A stretch of DNA of 11,694 nt, from positions 1-11,694 of the forward strand of contig CAJJXN010000045.1 in assembly GCA_905197115.1 (NCBI GenBank), in the 5' to 3' direction. The first letter of the stretch is position 1. Each line of letters begins with the position of its first letter. The notes under the pieces are model-generated. The model saw only the letters and a list, made by a program, of their open reading frames with translations. It did no database searches and was not told the origin of the DNA. The DNA comes from an uncultured Bacillota bacterium (GTDB lineage Bacteria; Bacillota_I; Bacilli_A; RFN20; CAG-631). Shown here piece after piece: positions 1 to 7,325 of this stretch. The position numbers and the translations under genes are program-made.

Positions 1-226
1 GATAGGTATTCAACATTTTTGATTTCGAAACAAACCCAATATACTTATTATCCTCATCAACTACAGGTAAGTTCCAGGCCCCTGTCTGGTCAAACTTCTT
101 CATCACAACTTCCATAGAGTCTGTACTAATAATAGGTGCTTTAGGAGGCTTCATAAAACTTTCTACCCGGAAACGGTGATATAATTCCTGACGGAAAATA
201 ATATTACGAATATCATTTAATTTAAT
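1..226 (-). other. ClC chloride channel C-terminal CBS-domain fragment fused in frame to PFOR
   Basis: This stretch encodes KLNDIRNIIFRQELY (about 181-223), then FMKPP, TDSMEVVMKKF, and WNLPVVDEDNKYIGFVSKSK. That pattern is the second CBS domain of ClC-family chloride channels, most like those I know from Bacteroidota. The transmembrane channel domain is absent. The fragment begins inside the CBS pair, not at a domain boundary, and probably ends about 20 residues beyond the window. Its codons differ from the neighbouring PFOR part: both Gln are CAG, both Gly are GGG, and Lys is mostly AAG, although the sample is small and total GC is similar. Best explanation: a chimeric junction made in assembly; a genuine rearrangement is possible. 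Confidence 0.8.
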
Positions 227-2896
227 ATCGGTTGCAACACGCATACCATATGCATATTCTGCATTATCTTCAAATAAAGAGTTTGCCCATGCAGGACCTT
301 CTCCGTTTTCATCTTTAACAAATGGAGTTGAAGGAACAGAACCACAATAAATAGAAGAACATCCAGTAGCGTTACCTACTAACATATCTTTACCAAATAA
401 TTGGCTAATTAAACGATAGTATGGAGTTTCTCCACAACCAGCACAAGCACCCGAAATTTCAAAGTATGGTTTTAATAAAGAAGCGCCTTTGAATGTATTT
501 GTACTTAATAAATTAGATCTATAAGGGATATGTTGATAGTAGTAATCAGCAGATGCAGATTGGTGTAATTCGTGTTTAACATCTTCCATAGTTAAAGCTT
601 TTTTGCCAGCTTTTCCTGGACATTCAGCAACACATAGACCGCAACCTACACAGTTATCTGGAGAAACTTGAATTTTAAATTTAAGTCCTGCCATATTTGG
701 TCCAAGTGCTGGAATTACATCATCTCTTCCGTCAAGAGGAGCATTTGCAACTTCTTCTTCAGTTGCTAAGAAAGCACGAATTGTTGCGTGAGGACAAACG
801 ATAACACATTTTCCACATTGAATACAATTTTCTTTATGCCAATGAGGTACTTCAGTAGCGATTGTACGTTTTTCATTGTAAGTAATATTTGGTTGCATAC
901 TACCATTTAATAAATTTTCTTTTGTAAATGCAGAAACAGGTAAATCATAGCCTCTTAAGTGATTAATTTCTTCTACATAATCATCAAAGTATTCATTATC
1001 TGATTTTCTTTCAACTTTAATCACTTCTAGGTCTTTCCATTCAGGTTTTACAGGAACACGTTTAACTTTTCCACCTTTGTCAATTGCAAGATAGTTTAAT
1101 TTAACGATTTCTTCACCTTTTTTACCATATGATTTTTTAGCAGCTGCTTTCATTAATTCAACAGCGTGATCATAAGGCATAATATTTGCTAATTTAAAGA
1201 AAGCAGATTGTAAAATTGTATTTGTTCTTCTGCCCATACCAATTTCATGTGCGATAGAAGTAGCATCAATAATATAGAATTTTGCTTTCTTTTCAGCTAA
1301 TTGTTTTTTGAAACTATTAGGAAGTTGATTTTCTAATTCTTCAGGAGTAAATGTTGTATTTAATAAGAATGTTCCACCTTTTTTAAGGCTCTTTAACATA
1401 TCATATTTAAATACATATGAATCCAATGAACAAGAGATTAAGTCAGCATGTTCAATATAATAAGTTGAGTGAATTGGTTGTTTACCAAAACGTAAGTGAG
1501 AACGAGTAGCTCCACCTGCTTTTTTAGAGTCATATGCAAAATAAGCTTGAGCATATAAATCAGTGTTATCACCAATAATTTTAATAGAGTTTTTATTTGC
1601 AGAAACAGTACCATCTGAACCTAAACCATAGAATAAACATGAAGTATAGTCAGAAGCAACATGGAATTTTTCATCAACTGGAATAGATTTAAATGTTACA
1701 TCATCATTAATTCCTACTGTGAAATCCGTGTGTGCATTTGCTGATTTCATGAAATCATAAACTGATTTAATATGTTTTGGTTGAGTATCTTTACTAGATA
1801 AACCATAACGTCCACCAATTACAGAAATGTTATTACGATTTGTTTGTTTTAAAGCAGCTACAACATCTAAGTATAGAGGTTCACCTGTAGCACCCATTTC
1901 TTTTGTTCTATCTAAAACAGCGATACGTTTTACAGACTTAGGTAAAACAGATACTAAGTGTTTAGCTGAGAATGGTCTATATAAGTGAACTTTTACTAAA
2001 CCAACTTTTTTGCCTTTAGCTGTTAAAGCATCTACGACTTCTTTAGCTGTTTCAGTTACAGAACCCATTGCAACAATTACATCAGTAGCATTTTCTGCAC
2101 CATAATATGTAAATGGAGCATAATGACGACCTGTTAATTCACTAATTTTGTTCATGTGTTTTTCAACAACAGAAATTACTTTATCAAAGTGAGCATTTTG
2201 GGCTTCTCTTCCTTGGAAATAAATATCATCGTTTTCAGCGCCCCCACGTGTTAAAGCATTCGTATGTGGGTTCAAAGCGTTTTTACGGAATTTTTCTACA
2301 TCTTCCATATTTACTAAAGATTTTAATTCTTCATAATCCCAAGTTTCAATTTTTTGAATTTCATGTGATGTTCTAAAACCATCAAAGAAACTTACAAATG
2401 GATAAGAAGCTTCAAGTGCAGATAAGTGAGCTACAGGAGCTAAATCCATTACTTCTTGAACAGAATGCGCACAAAGCATTGCAATACCTGTTTGACGTAC
2501 TGCATAGATATCTTGATGATCTCCAAAAATTGAAAGAGATCGAGTTGCAAGTGCTCTTGCAGAAACGTGGAATACAACGGGTAATAATTCACCAACACAT
2601 TTGTAAATGTTAGGAATCATAAGTAATAAACCTTGTGATGCAGTAAAGGTAGAAGAAAGAGAACCAGCTTGAGCTGCACCATGAACAGTTCCAGCAGCAC
2701 CTGCTTCAGATTGCATTTCTACAACTTTTACTTTTGTACCAAAAATATTTTTACGACCGGCTGCAGACCAAGCATCTACATATTCGGCCATCGTTGATGA
2801 TGGAGTGATTGGGAATATACCTGCAAATTCAGTGAAGGCATATGCAACATGAGCTGCAGCTGTATTTCCATCCATCGAAACAAATTTTCTTGCCAT
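1..2896 (-). CDS. nifJ: Pyruvate:ferredoxin oxidoreductase, C-terminus replaced by a ClC CBS segment (3' partial)
   Basis: PFOR decarboxylates pyruvate to acetyl-CoA and reduces ferredoxin in the cytosol. The ATG at 2896 follows a strong AGGAGG (2903-2908), and the frame stays open to the left edge (965 codons). Seen in order: the N-terminal domain with FPITPSSTMAEY and EMQSEAGAAG; the GGRYGLSSKD region; the GLGSDGTVSANK CoA-binding region; two ferredoxin clusters (C691, C694, C697, C701 and C749, C752, C755, C759); and the start of the TPP domain with C818, C821 and C846. The spacing of these last three equals that of the proximal-cluster cysteines 812/815/840 of the Desulfovibrio africanus enzyme. 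PFOR similarity stops at about residue 890 (GMRVATD). The remaining roughly 280 or more residues are absent, including the TPP-binding GDG region and the fourth proximal-cluster cysteine. The following 75 codons resemble a ClC channel CBS domain. As written, the product could not be an active PFOR. Identity of the first 890 residues is very secure. Confidence 0.93.
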   Translation of the reverse strand, partial: MARKFVSMDGNTAAAHVAYAFTEFAGIFPITPSSTMAEYVDAWSAAGRKNIFGTKVKVVEMQSEAGAAGTVHGAAQAGSLSSTFTASQGLLLMIPNIYKCVGELLPVVFHVSARALATRSLSIFGDHQDIYAVRQTGIAMLCAHSVQEVMDLAPVAHLSALEASYPFVSFFDGFRTSHEIQKIETWDYEELKSLVNMEDVEKFRKNALNPHTNALTRGGAENDDIYFQGREAQNAHFDKVISVVEKHMNKISELTGRHYAPFTYYGAENATDVIVAMGSVTETAKEVVDALTAKGKKVGLVKVHLYRPFSAKHLVSVLPKSVKRIAVLDRTKEMGATGEPLYLDVVAALKQTNRNNISVIGGRYGLSSKDTQPKHIKSVYDFMKSANAHTDFTVGINDDVTFKSIPVDEKFHVASDYTSCLFYGLGSDGTVSANKNSIKIIGDNTDLYAQAYFAYDSKKAGGATRSHLRFGKQPIHSTYYIEHADLISCSLDSYVFKYDMLKSLKKGGTFLLNTTFTPEELENQLPNSFKKQLAEKKAKFYIIDATSIAHEIGMGRRTNTILQSAFFKLANIMPYDHAVELMKAAAKKSYGKKGEEIVKLNYLAIDKGGKVKRVPVKPEWKDLEVIKVERKSDNEYFDDYVEEINHLRGYDLPVSAFTKENLLNGSMQPNITYNEKRTIATEVPHWHKENCIQCGKCVIVCPHATIRAFLATEEEVANAPLDGRDDVIPALGPNMAGLKFKIQVSPDNCVGCGLCVAECPGKAGKKALTMEDVKHELHQSASADYYYQHIPYRSNLLSTNTFKGASLLKPYFEISGACAGCGETPYYRLISQLFGKDMLVGNATGCSSIYCGSVPSTPFVKDENGEGPAWANSLFEDNAEYAYGMRVATDIKLNDIRNIIFRQELYHRFRVESFMKPPKAPIISTDSMEVVMKKFDQTGAWNLPVVDEDNKYIGFVSKSKMLNTY

Positions 2897-2947
2897 AATT
2901 TTCCTCCTCAATGCAATATTTTTTATTTTATAAAAAACACCGCTAAT

Positions 2948-2976
2948 ATTATACTACAACATAATATATTTTTCAT
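2948..2976 (-). promoter_or_regulatory. Probable sigma-A promoter of nifJ
   Basis: On the minus strand a perfect TATAAT (2948-2953) is preceded, after a 17-base spacer, by ATGAAA (2971-2976), which matches TTGACA at four of six positions. It lies about 50 bases upstream of the nifJ start and its AGGAGG site. No Rex-like or other operator palindrome is evident beside it. The rest of the 2897-3069 gap is AT-rich and must also hold the alr promoter. Confidence 0.6.
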
Positions 2977-3069
2977 CTAAAAAATAAAGGAATTTCGCAA
3001 AAAAAGGATATAAAGATAAAAACACATGATTTTTAAAACAAAATTCATATATTAAGAAGGGTGGTTTAG

Positions 3070-4080
3070 ATGAAAGAAGCATATGCACAAATTAATTTAG
3101 ATGCCATTTTATATAATTATCGGCATTTAAAATGTCAATATCATAAAAATATAATAGCTGTCATCAAAGATGATGCATACGGAGTAGGGGCTGTTTTTGT
3201 TGCGAATAAGTTAAAAAATGAAGAAGGCATTATTTTTGCAGTAAAGAATTTTGATGAAGCGATTAAATTACGAAATGCGAATATTTTAAATGAGATATTG
3301 GTGTTAGGTGTTTTTGAACAAGAAGATATTATAACTGCGAAAGAGTATCGCTTATCTGTAATTGTGACACATTTAAATCAATTAGAATGGTTAAAAAATC
3401 AAAACATTCCTTTTCATTTAAAAATTGATACAGGAATGAATCGTTTAGGACTTTCAATAATGGAGTATAATCAAGCAATTTTAGAAGTTTATCAAAATAA
3501 ATCTTATCTTTTAAAAGGAATCATGACTCATTTTGCAACGACAGATGAAGATCATCAACAATATGATTTATTTTGCCAATGCTTAGAAAATATCGACACC
3601 TCGAATCTTATTATTCATTGTTTTAGTTCCAATTCGATTCGCGATGAAAATAAAACCAATTATGCGCGTATCGGAATGAAATTATATGGATTTTTAGAAA
3701 GAAGTGCGATGTTAAAAAATGCAGTTGAAGTGTTTTCACCGATTGTTTTTAAACAAAAAGTGCAAAAAGGAGAAAATGTAGGTTATGATTTTATCTATAA
3801 GGCAAAAGAAGATGGATATTTGTATGTTCTTCCTATCGGATATGCAAACGGATGGGGTAGATTCAACAAAAGTCTAGCTTATTTACCATTGCATCGTTTA
3901 GAACAAGCGGGTAATATTTCAATGGATTATAGTGTGTATTTTTCAAAAGAAGACATAAAAAAAGATATGATCGTTGAACTAATAGGTCTAAATGCTCCTT
4001 TAGAAAAATTAGCTCAATGGAATCATATCTCTATGTATGAAATATTATCTAAATTAAAATTAAAACATATTTATTTATGA
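3070..4080 (+). CDS. alr: Alanine racemase
   Basis: PLP-dependent racemase converting L-alanine to D-alanine for peptidoglycan. The product has 336 residues, slightly short for the family (about 360-380). The PLP lysine is K33 in KDDAYGVG, where most homologues have KxNAYGxG. Further family blocks are KIDTGMNRLG (118-127), THFATTDE (153-160), ARIGMKLYG (199-207), the catalytic tyrosine Y239 in VGYDF, LPIGYANG (254-261), and the SMD block (284-286). Both catalytic residues, K33 and Y239, are therefore present. The ATG follows GAAGGGTGG with suitable spacing. A possible -10 (TATATT, 3048-3053) lies upstream without a convincing -35. The gene is monocistronic, divergent from nifJ, and its last 10 bases overlap the end of the convergent rlmH. 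Confidence 0.93.
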   Translation: MKEAYAQINLDAILYNYRHLKCQYHKNIIAVIKDDAYGVGAVFVANKLKNEEGIIFAVKNFDEAIKLRNANILNEILVLGVFEQEDIITAKEYRLSVIVTHLNQLEWLKNQNIPFHLKIDTGMNRLGLSIMEYNQAILEVYQNKSYLLKGIMTHFATTDEDHQQYDLFCQCLENIDTSNLIIHCFSSNSIRDENKTNYARIGMKLYGFLERSAMLKNAVEVFSPIVFKQKVQKGENVGYDFIYKAKEDGYLYVLPIGYANGWGRFNKSLAYLPLHRLEQAGNISMDYSVYFSKEDIKKDMIVELIGLNAPLEKLAQWNHISMYEILSKLKLKHIYL

Positions 4081-4517
4081 TATTTTGTGTGATTTAAAAT
4101 ACTATAAGCACGATAGATTTGTTCAAGTAAAAGAATTCGACTGAGTTGATGAGGAAAAGTCATTTTTGAAAAGCTTAAAGCAAAATGAAAAGGAATCGTG
4201 GAAGATAATCCATGAGAACTTCCAATTAAAAAAGTTATATCTGAATTTCCTTGTGAATAAATGGTTTCGAGTTTGGTTGCAAAAGTTTCACTATCAAGCA
4301 TCGTTCCTTCAATTGCTAATTTAATAACAAAACCTTTCAAATGACGAATGATTTCTTTTTCTTCTTCTTTTAATGCTAAAGGAAAAGGAGATAAAGTTGA
4401 TTCTTTAAGCTCAATAATTTCGATTTTTGAATATTTTGAGATTCTTTTTAAGTACTCATTTGCTGCTTCTGACCAATACTTTTCCTTTAAATTTCCAACA
4501 CAAACAATTCGAATCAT
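4071..4517 (-). CDS. rlmH: 23S rRNA (pseudouridine-1915-N3)-methyltransferase RlmH
   Basis: RlmH is a SPOUT-class methyltransferase that uses SAM to methylate pseudouridine 1915 in helix 69 of 23S rRNA on the assembled 70S ribosome. The 148-residue product is a little shorter than the usual 155-160, through small internal gaps. It has the N-terminal VGNLKEKYW block (7-15), the EYLKRISKY block (22-30), the SAM-binding knot loop FLIGSSHGLS (96-105), the SFSKMTFPHQLSRILLLEQIYRA signature region, and the expected C-terminal YHK. The start overlaps the stop of the upstream exonuclease gene by four bases (ATGA, 4514-4517) and sits behind GAGGTGG, so translation is probably coupled. It is the last gene of the nagA operon. 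Confidence 0.95.
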   Translation of the reverse strand: MIRIVCVGNLKEKYWSEAANEYLKRISKYSKIEIIELKESTLSPFPLALKEEEKEIIRHLKGFVIKLAIEGTMLDSETFATKLETIYSQGNSDITFLIGSSHGLSSTIPFHFALSFSKMTFPHQLSRILLLEQIYRAYSILNHTKYHK

Positions 4518-5044
4518 AATGCCACCTCTTGTGTAGCGTTTAAGTAATCAATAATGTATAAAATAGCTCGACAATCTACTAACGAGTTATGGAAATGAGT
4601 ATCTTCAAAACCTAAATCTGAAGCGACTGCTTTTAAATTAGGATGAGCAGGATGTAATCTTTCTTTAACAATTTCTTGAATATCAAGCCAATTCATATTA
4701 AAAGCTGGGTAATGATATTTTTGAAACATTAAATTTAAGATTCGTTTATCAAATTCATAACCATAAGCGTAAATGACATCAGCATCTTTTAAAAGTTGAT
4801 AAATTTCTTGAATCATACGCCGTTCGCTTATTCCTTCTTTTTTTAATTTAGAAAGGTTTAAATGAGTAAGTCGTTGAACAATAACAGGAATCATATTTAC
4901 ATTTCGGTTGTAAAAATTGATTTCTTTTTTTTCACCATTTTCTATTACAATGGCAGAAAATTGCGTGATTTTTTGCTCACTAGGTTGACGAGCAGAATTT
5001 CCTTCAATATCCAATATGACCACTTTTTGAAACTGTAATAGCAT
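4514..5044 (-). CDS. DEDDh-family 3'-5' exonuclease (DnaQ-like)
   Basis: A 176-residue single-domain exonuclease of the RNase T / DNA polymerase III epsilon superfamily. The four acidic residues and the histidine are visible: D12 and E14 in LDIEGNS (Exo I), D99 in YGYEFDKRIL (Exo II), and H152 and D157 in HNSLVDCRA (Exo III), which makes it DEDDh. The hydrolytic core looks intact; the substrate (DNA or RNA) cannot be told from the sequence. No other domain is attached. The ATG follows AAAGGTGG, 18 bases after the nagA stop, and the stop overlaps the rlmH start by four bases. It is thus the middle gene of nagA-exo-rlmH. It could be a proofreading-like or RNA-processing enzyme; I give no gene name. 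Confidence 0.85.
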   Translation of the reverse strand: MLLQFQKVVILDIEGNSARQPSEQKITQFSAIVIENGEKKEINFYNRNVNMIPVIVQRLTHLNLSKLKKEGISERRMIQEIYQLLKDADVIYAYGYEFDKRILNLMFQKYHYPAFNMNWLDIQEIVKERLHPAHPNLKAVASDLGFEDTHFHNSLVDCRAILYIIDYLNATQEVAL

Positions 5045-5062
5045 GATGAACCCACCTTTAAA

Positions 5063-6196
5063 TTAGTGAACTTTTGTTCCTTCTTTATAAACAGCTAATA
5101 AATCAAGTGTATTAGCATCTAAACAAACGATATCTGCTTTTTTGCCACGTGCTAAAACGCCTCTGTCTTTTAAATGTAATGTTTTTGCTTGGTTTGTAGA
5201 ACTTGCTTTTGCTAAACCAATTAAATCAACATCTGCAAAATCAGCTAAATTCTTAACAGCTTGAGACATGGTAAGTAATGATCCTGCTAAAGGACCTGTA
5301 GTTAAATAAGCGGCGCCATCTTTTTTTACAACATCTAATCCACCTAAAACAAAATGATCAGAAGAGGTATGTTTTCCACTTAATGAATCCGTAACAATCA
5401 TAAAACGATCAGGTCCTACAGCTTTATAGAAAGTGCGAACAACATCACGATTTACATGAATTCCATCTAAAATCATTTCAGTAGATAATTGGTCAAAATA
5501 AAGTGCTGCAGTCACCACTCCAGGATTACGATGGTGATGACCACTCATCGCATTATGTGTGTGAGTTGTACTAGATAGACCAAAAGGAATTGCTTTTTCA
5601 ATTTGTGCAAAAGTCGCATCAGTATGTCCTGCTGAGCAAACAACACCATTTTCGGTAGCAAATTTAATAAATTCAAGCGCATTTTCTTTTTCAGGGGCTA
5701 AAGAAATATAACGAACATTTTTCTTAGAAGCCTTAATTAATTTTTGTAATTGTTCAATGCTAGGCTCAGCAATGAATTTTTCATTTTGAGCTCCTTTATA
5801 TTTTAAAGCAATGTATGGTCCTTCTAAATGAATTCCAAGTAAAGAAGGAATGCTCTTTTTTGCTTGAGCAACGACTTTACATACTTTTGTTAAAGATTTA
5901 ATATCTGCAGTTAGAGTGGTTGCTAAAAAACTAGTTGTTCCTTCTTCATATAAAGAGTTAGCGATAAGCTTCATTTGTTCTTCGTTTGCATCCATAAAAT
6001 CATATCCAGCAGATCCATGGATGTGAATGTCAATAAAACCAGGCATTAAAATATTACCTTTTACATCGACTATATCCGTATCATTTCCTTGATATTCTCC
6101 TGCGGCTACTTTAACAATTTTCTTGTTAGCAATTTCTAAGTAACCATTTTCAATTACTTTTTTATCTGTTACAATTTTTGCATTTTTTAAAATCAT
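5063..6196 (-). CDS. nagA: N-acetylglucosamine-6-phosphate deacetylase
   Basis: NagA removes the acetyl group from GlcNAc-6-phosphate to give glucosamine-6-phosphate, the step before NagB in amino-sugar use and cell-wall recycling. The product has 377 residues, full length for this amidohydrolase. Visible residues: H58 and H60 in DIHIHG, E125 in LEGPYI, H191 in AGHTDA, H212 in the THTHNAMSG block, H247 in LDGIHVN, and catalytic D270 in IVTDSLSG. Their order and spacing follow the E. coli enzyme (E131, H195, H216, H251, D273). I chose the ATG at 6196, five bases after GGTGA; a GTG three codons upstream (6205) lies inside that ribosome site. It heads an operon with the exonuclease and rlmH genes. 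No nagB or sugar transporter is adjacent. Confidence 0.95.
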   Translation of the reverse strand: MILKNAKIVTDKKVIENGYLEIANKKIVKVAAGEYQGNDTDIVDVKGNILMPGFIDIHIHGSAGYDFMDANEEQMKLIANSLYEEGTTSFLATTLTADIKSLTKVCKVVAQAKKSIPSLLGIHLEGPYIALKYKGAQNEKFIAEPSIEQLQKLIKASKKNVRYISLAPEKENALEFIKFATENGVVCSAGHTDATFAQIEKAIPFGLSSTTHTHNAMSGHHHRNPGVVTAALYFDQLSTEMILDGIHVNRDVVRTFYKAVGPDRFMIVTDSLSGKHTSSDHFVLGGLDVVKKDGAAYLTTGPLAGSLLTMSQAVKNLADFADVDLIGLAKASSTNQAKTLHLKDRGVLARGKKADIVCLDANTLDLLAVYKEGTKVH

Positions 6197-6213
6197 ATAT
6201 ATCACCCACCCTA

Positions 6214-6219
6214 ATTATA
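6214..6219 (-). promoter_or_regulatory. Probable -10 element of the nagA operon
   Basis: A perfect TATAAT on the minus strand lies 17 bases upstream of the nagA ATG. The best -35 at normal spacing (TTTCTA/TTTCTT, about 6236-6243) is poor, so the promoter is only tentative. It shares a gap of under 90 bases with the divergent hydrolase gene. Confidence 0.45.
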
Positions 6220-6262
6220 TACTTTTTTTGAAAAATAGAAAGAAAATAAACATAATTTCATG

Positions 6263-6268
6263 TATAAT
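6263..6268 (+). promoter_or_regulatory. Probable -10 element of the plus-strand operon
   Basis: A perfect TATAAT lies just upstream of the hydrolase gene, with no recognisable -35 at normal distance. If it is used, transcription would start at about 6275. That would leave no leader for an ATG at 6274 and favour the second ATG at 6286, which has GGTGA in front of it. Confidence 0.45.
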
Positions 6269-6285
6269 ATACTATGGTGATTAAA

Positions 6286-6941
6286 ATGAAAAAAGTAATT
6301 TTCCAAATTTATCCACATTTTATAAAGCGAATGCAACAATTTTATGAAGAAAATGAAAAAGATAGTAAAGCCGATGTTGTATTTGTTGGAGATTCATTAA
6401 TTGAAATGTATGATTTAAAGACATTTGAGGTGCCTTTTAAGATGATGAATCGAGGAATTGTTAGTGATAAAAGTATGGGCGTATTAACTTCTTTACAAGA
6501 TCGAGTATTAACTTTAAAACCAAAACTTGTGATTTTACTAATTGGAAGTAATGATATTTGTGATGGTTATTCATTGTTTCAAATTAAAACAAATATAAAT
6601 GATATTTTAATCGAATTCGAAAAAAATGAAATTACAACGATTTTATTAAATGTTTTACCACCTTGTTATCATAAGGCTAGCCATGTAGATTCAATTTACC
6701 CTGATTGTAGAGACATTGTACGAATTAAAGAATTAAATAATCTTTTAAAAGATTTATCATTGCAATTTAAAGATGTGACCCTTTTTGATACATTTTCTTT
6801 ATTAGCAGATGAATTTCAATCATTAGCGAAGATACTTTAGATGGCGTGCATTTAACTTCAAGCGCTTATCAAAAAATAACAAATCAATTAAAGCCTTTGA
6901 TAATTCAAAAATTAAGTAAAATTCAGGAGGAAAGAAAATGA
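6286..6941 (+). pseudogene. SGNH/GDSL-type hydrolase, broken by a one-base frameshift
   Basis: A GDSL/SGNH-fold esterase or lipase-like protein. The first frame has block I with the nucleophile serine in VFVGDSLIEMYD, block II in MNRGIVSDKS, and block III in LLIGSNDI, then ends at a TAG (6838-6840). The missing end is encoded one frame over: from 6822 it reads ISEDTLDGVHLTSSAYQKIT, continuing to a TGA at 6939-6941. That part holds the block V Asp-x-x-His (DGVH) catalytic residues. Adding one base at about 6820-6823 would restore a protein of about 218 residues. Its stop would then overlap the next start as ATGA, which confirms the original gene end. No slippery heptamer is present at the shift, so a real mutation or a sequencing error is likelier than programmed frameshifting. 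The start at 6286 follows GGTGA by five bases; an ATG at 6274 is the alternative. Confidence 0.85.
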
Positions 6942-7321
6942 ATATACTTTTATCTATAAAACCATGGTTAATGATTGCTATCATAATGGTAGTTGTTTTA
7001 TTAATTTTAGTTATTACTCTTTTGATTGTTAAACATCAAAAGAAGAAAAAAAGTTACCAAGAAGAGCAAAAAATAATCGATAATTATTTTGTGAATATTA
7101 TTGAATCGGTCGGGACAATTAATAATATTGTTTCTGTATCACATATAGGCTCTCGACTTTCTTTTATATTAAAAGATCAATCCTTATTAAACATTGATAA
7201 ATTAAAAGAAATTCATATCACAGGAATTGTGAAAACAACGAAAAAAGTAACACTTGTTGTCGGTGAAATGGCTGCAAAATATGCAACGAGTATCCAAAAT
7301 GAATTAGAAGCTTTAGGTTAA
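6938..7321 (+). CDS. Membrane-anchored protein with a degenerate PTS EIIB-like domain
   Basis: A 127-residue protein. An N-terminal membrane segment (about residues 10-32) is followed by a basic stretch (KHQKKKK, 32-38), which predicts a cytoplasmic C-terminal domain. Residues about 46-126 follow the pattern of the glucose-family PTS EIIB domain: IIESVGTINNIVSVSHIGSRL, then ILKD, then ITGIV and VVGEMAAKY. In true EIIB domains this place reads C-x-T-R-L, and the cysteine carries the phosphate. Here Ile70 is at that position, in HIGSRLSF, so the domain cannot be phosphorylated in the normal way. The function is unknown; a sensory, scaffolding or regulatory role is a guess. The ATG overlaps the restored end of the hydrolase gene (ATGA), behind AGGAGG (6926-6931), and the dUTPase starts four bases after its stop. 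Confidence 0.7.
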   Translation: MNILLSIKPWLMIAIIMVVVLLILVITLLIVKHQKKKKSYQEEQKIIDNYFVNIIESVGTINNIVSVSHIGSRLSFILKDQSLLNIDKLKEIHITGIVKTTKKVTLVVGEMAAKYATSIQNELEALG

Positions 7322-7325
7322 GAAT

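Noticed and set aside
2398..2613. 71-codon plus-strand open frame
   Set aside because: It lies antisense within the well-conserved PFOR coding region, with no family resemblance or ribosome site; it is a shadow.
2897..3069. Operator or small RNA between nifJ and alr
   Set aside because: Apart from the nifJ promoter and weak -10-like AT-rich words, no palindrome, hairpin or repeat was found.
4348..4536. 62-codon plus-strand open frame across rlmH and the exonuclease end
   Set aside because: It is antisense to conserved rlmH sequence and has no recognisable protein pattern.
6810..6830. Programmed -1 ribosomal frameshift in the SGNH hydrolase
   Set aside because: The sequence has no X XXY YYZ slippery heptamer in the right phase and no clear downstream stimulatory structure; a one-base deletion or sequencing error is simpler.
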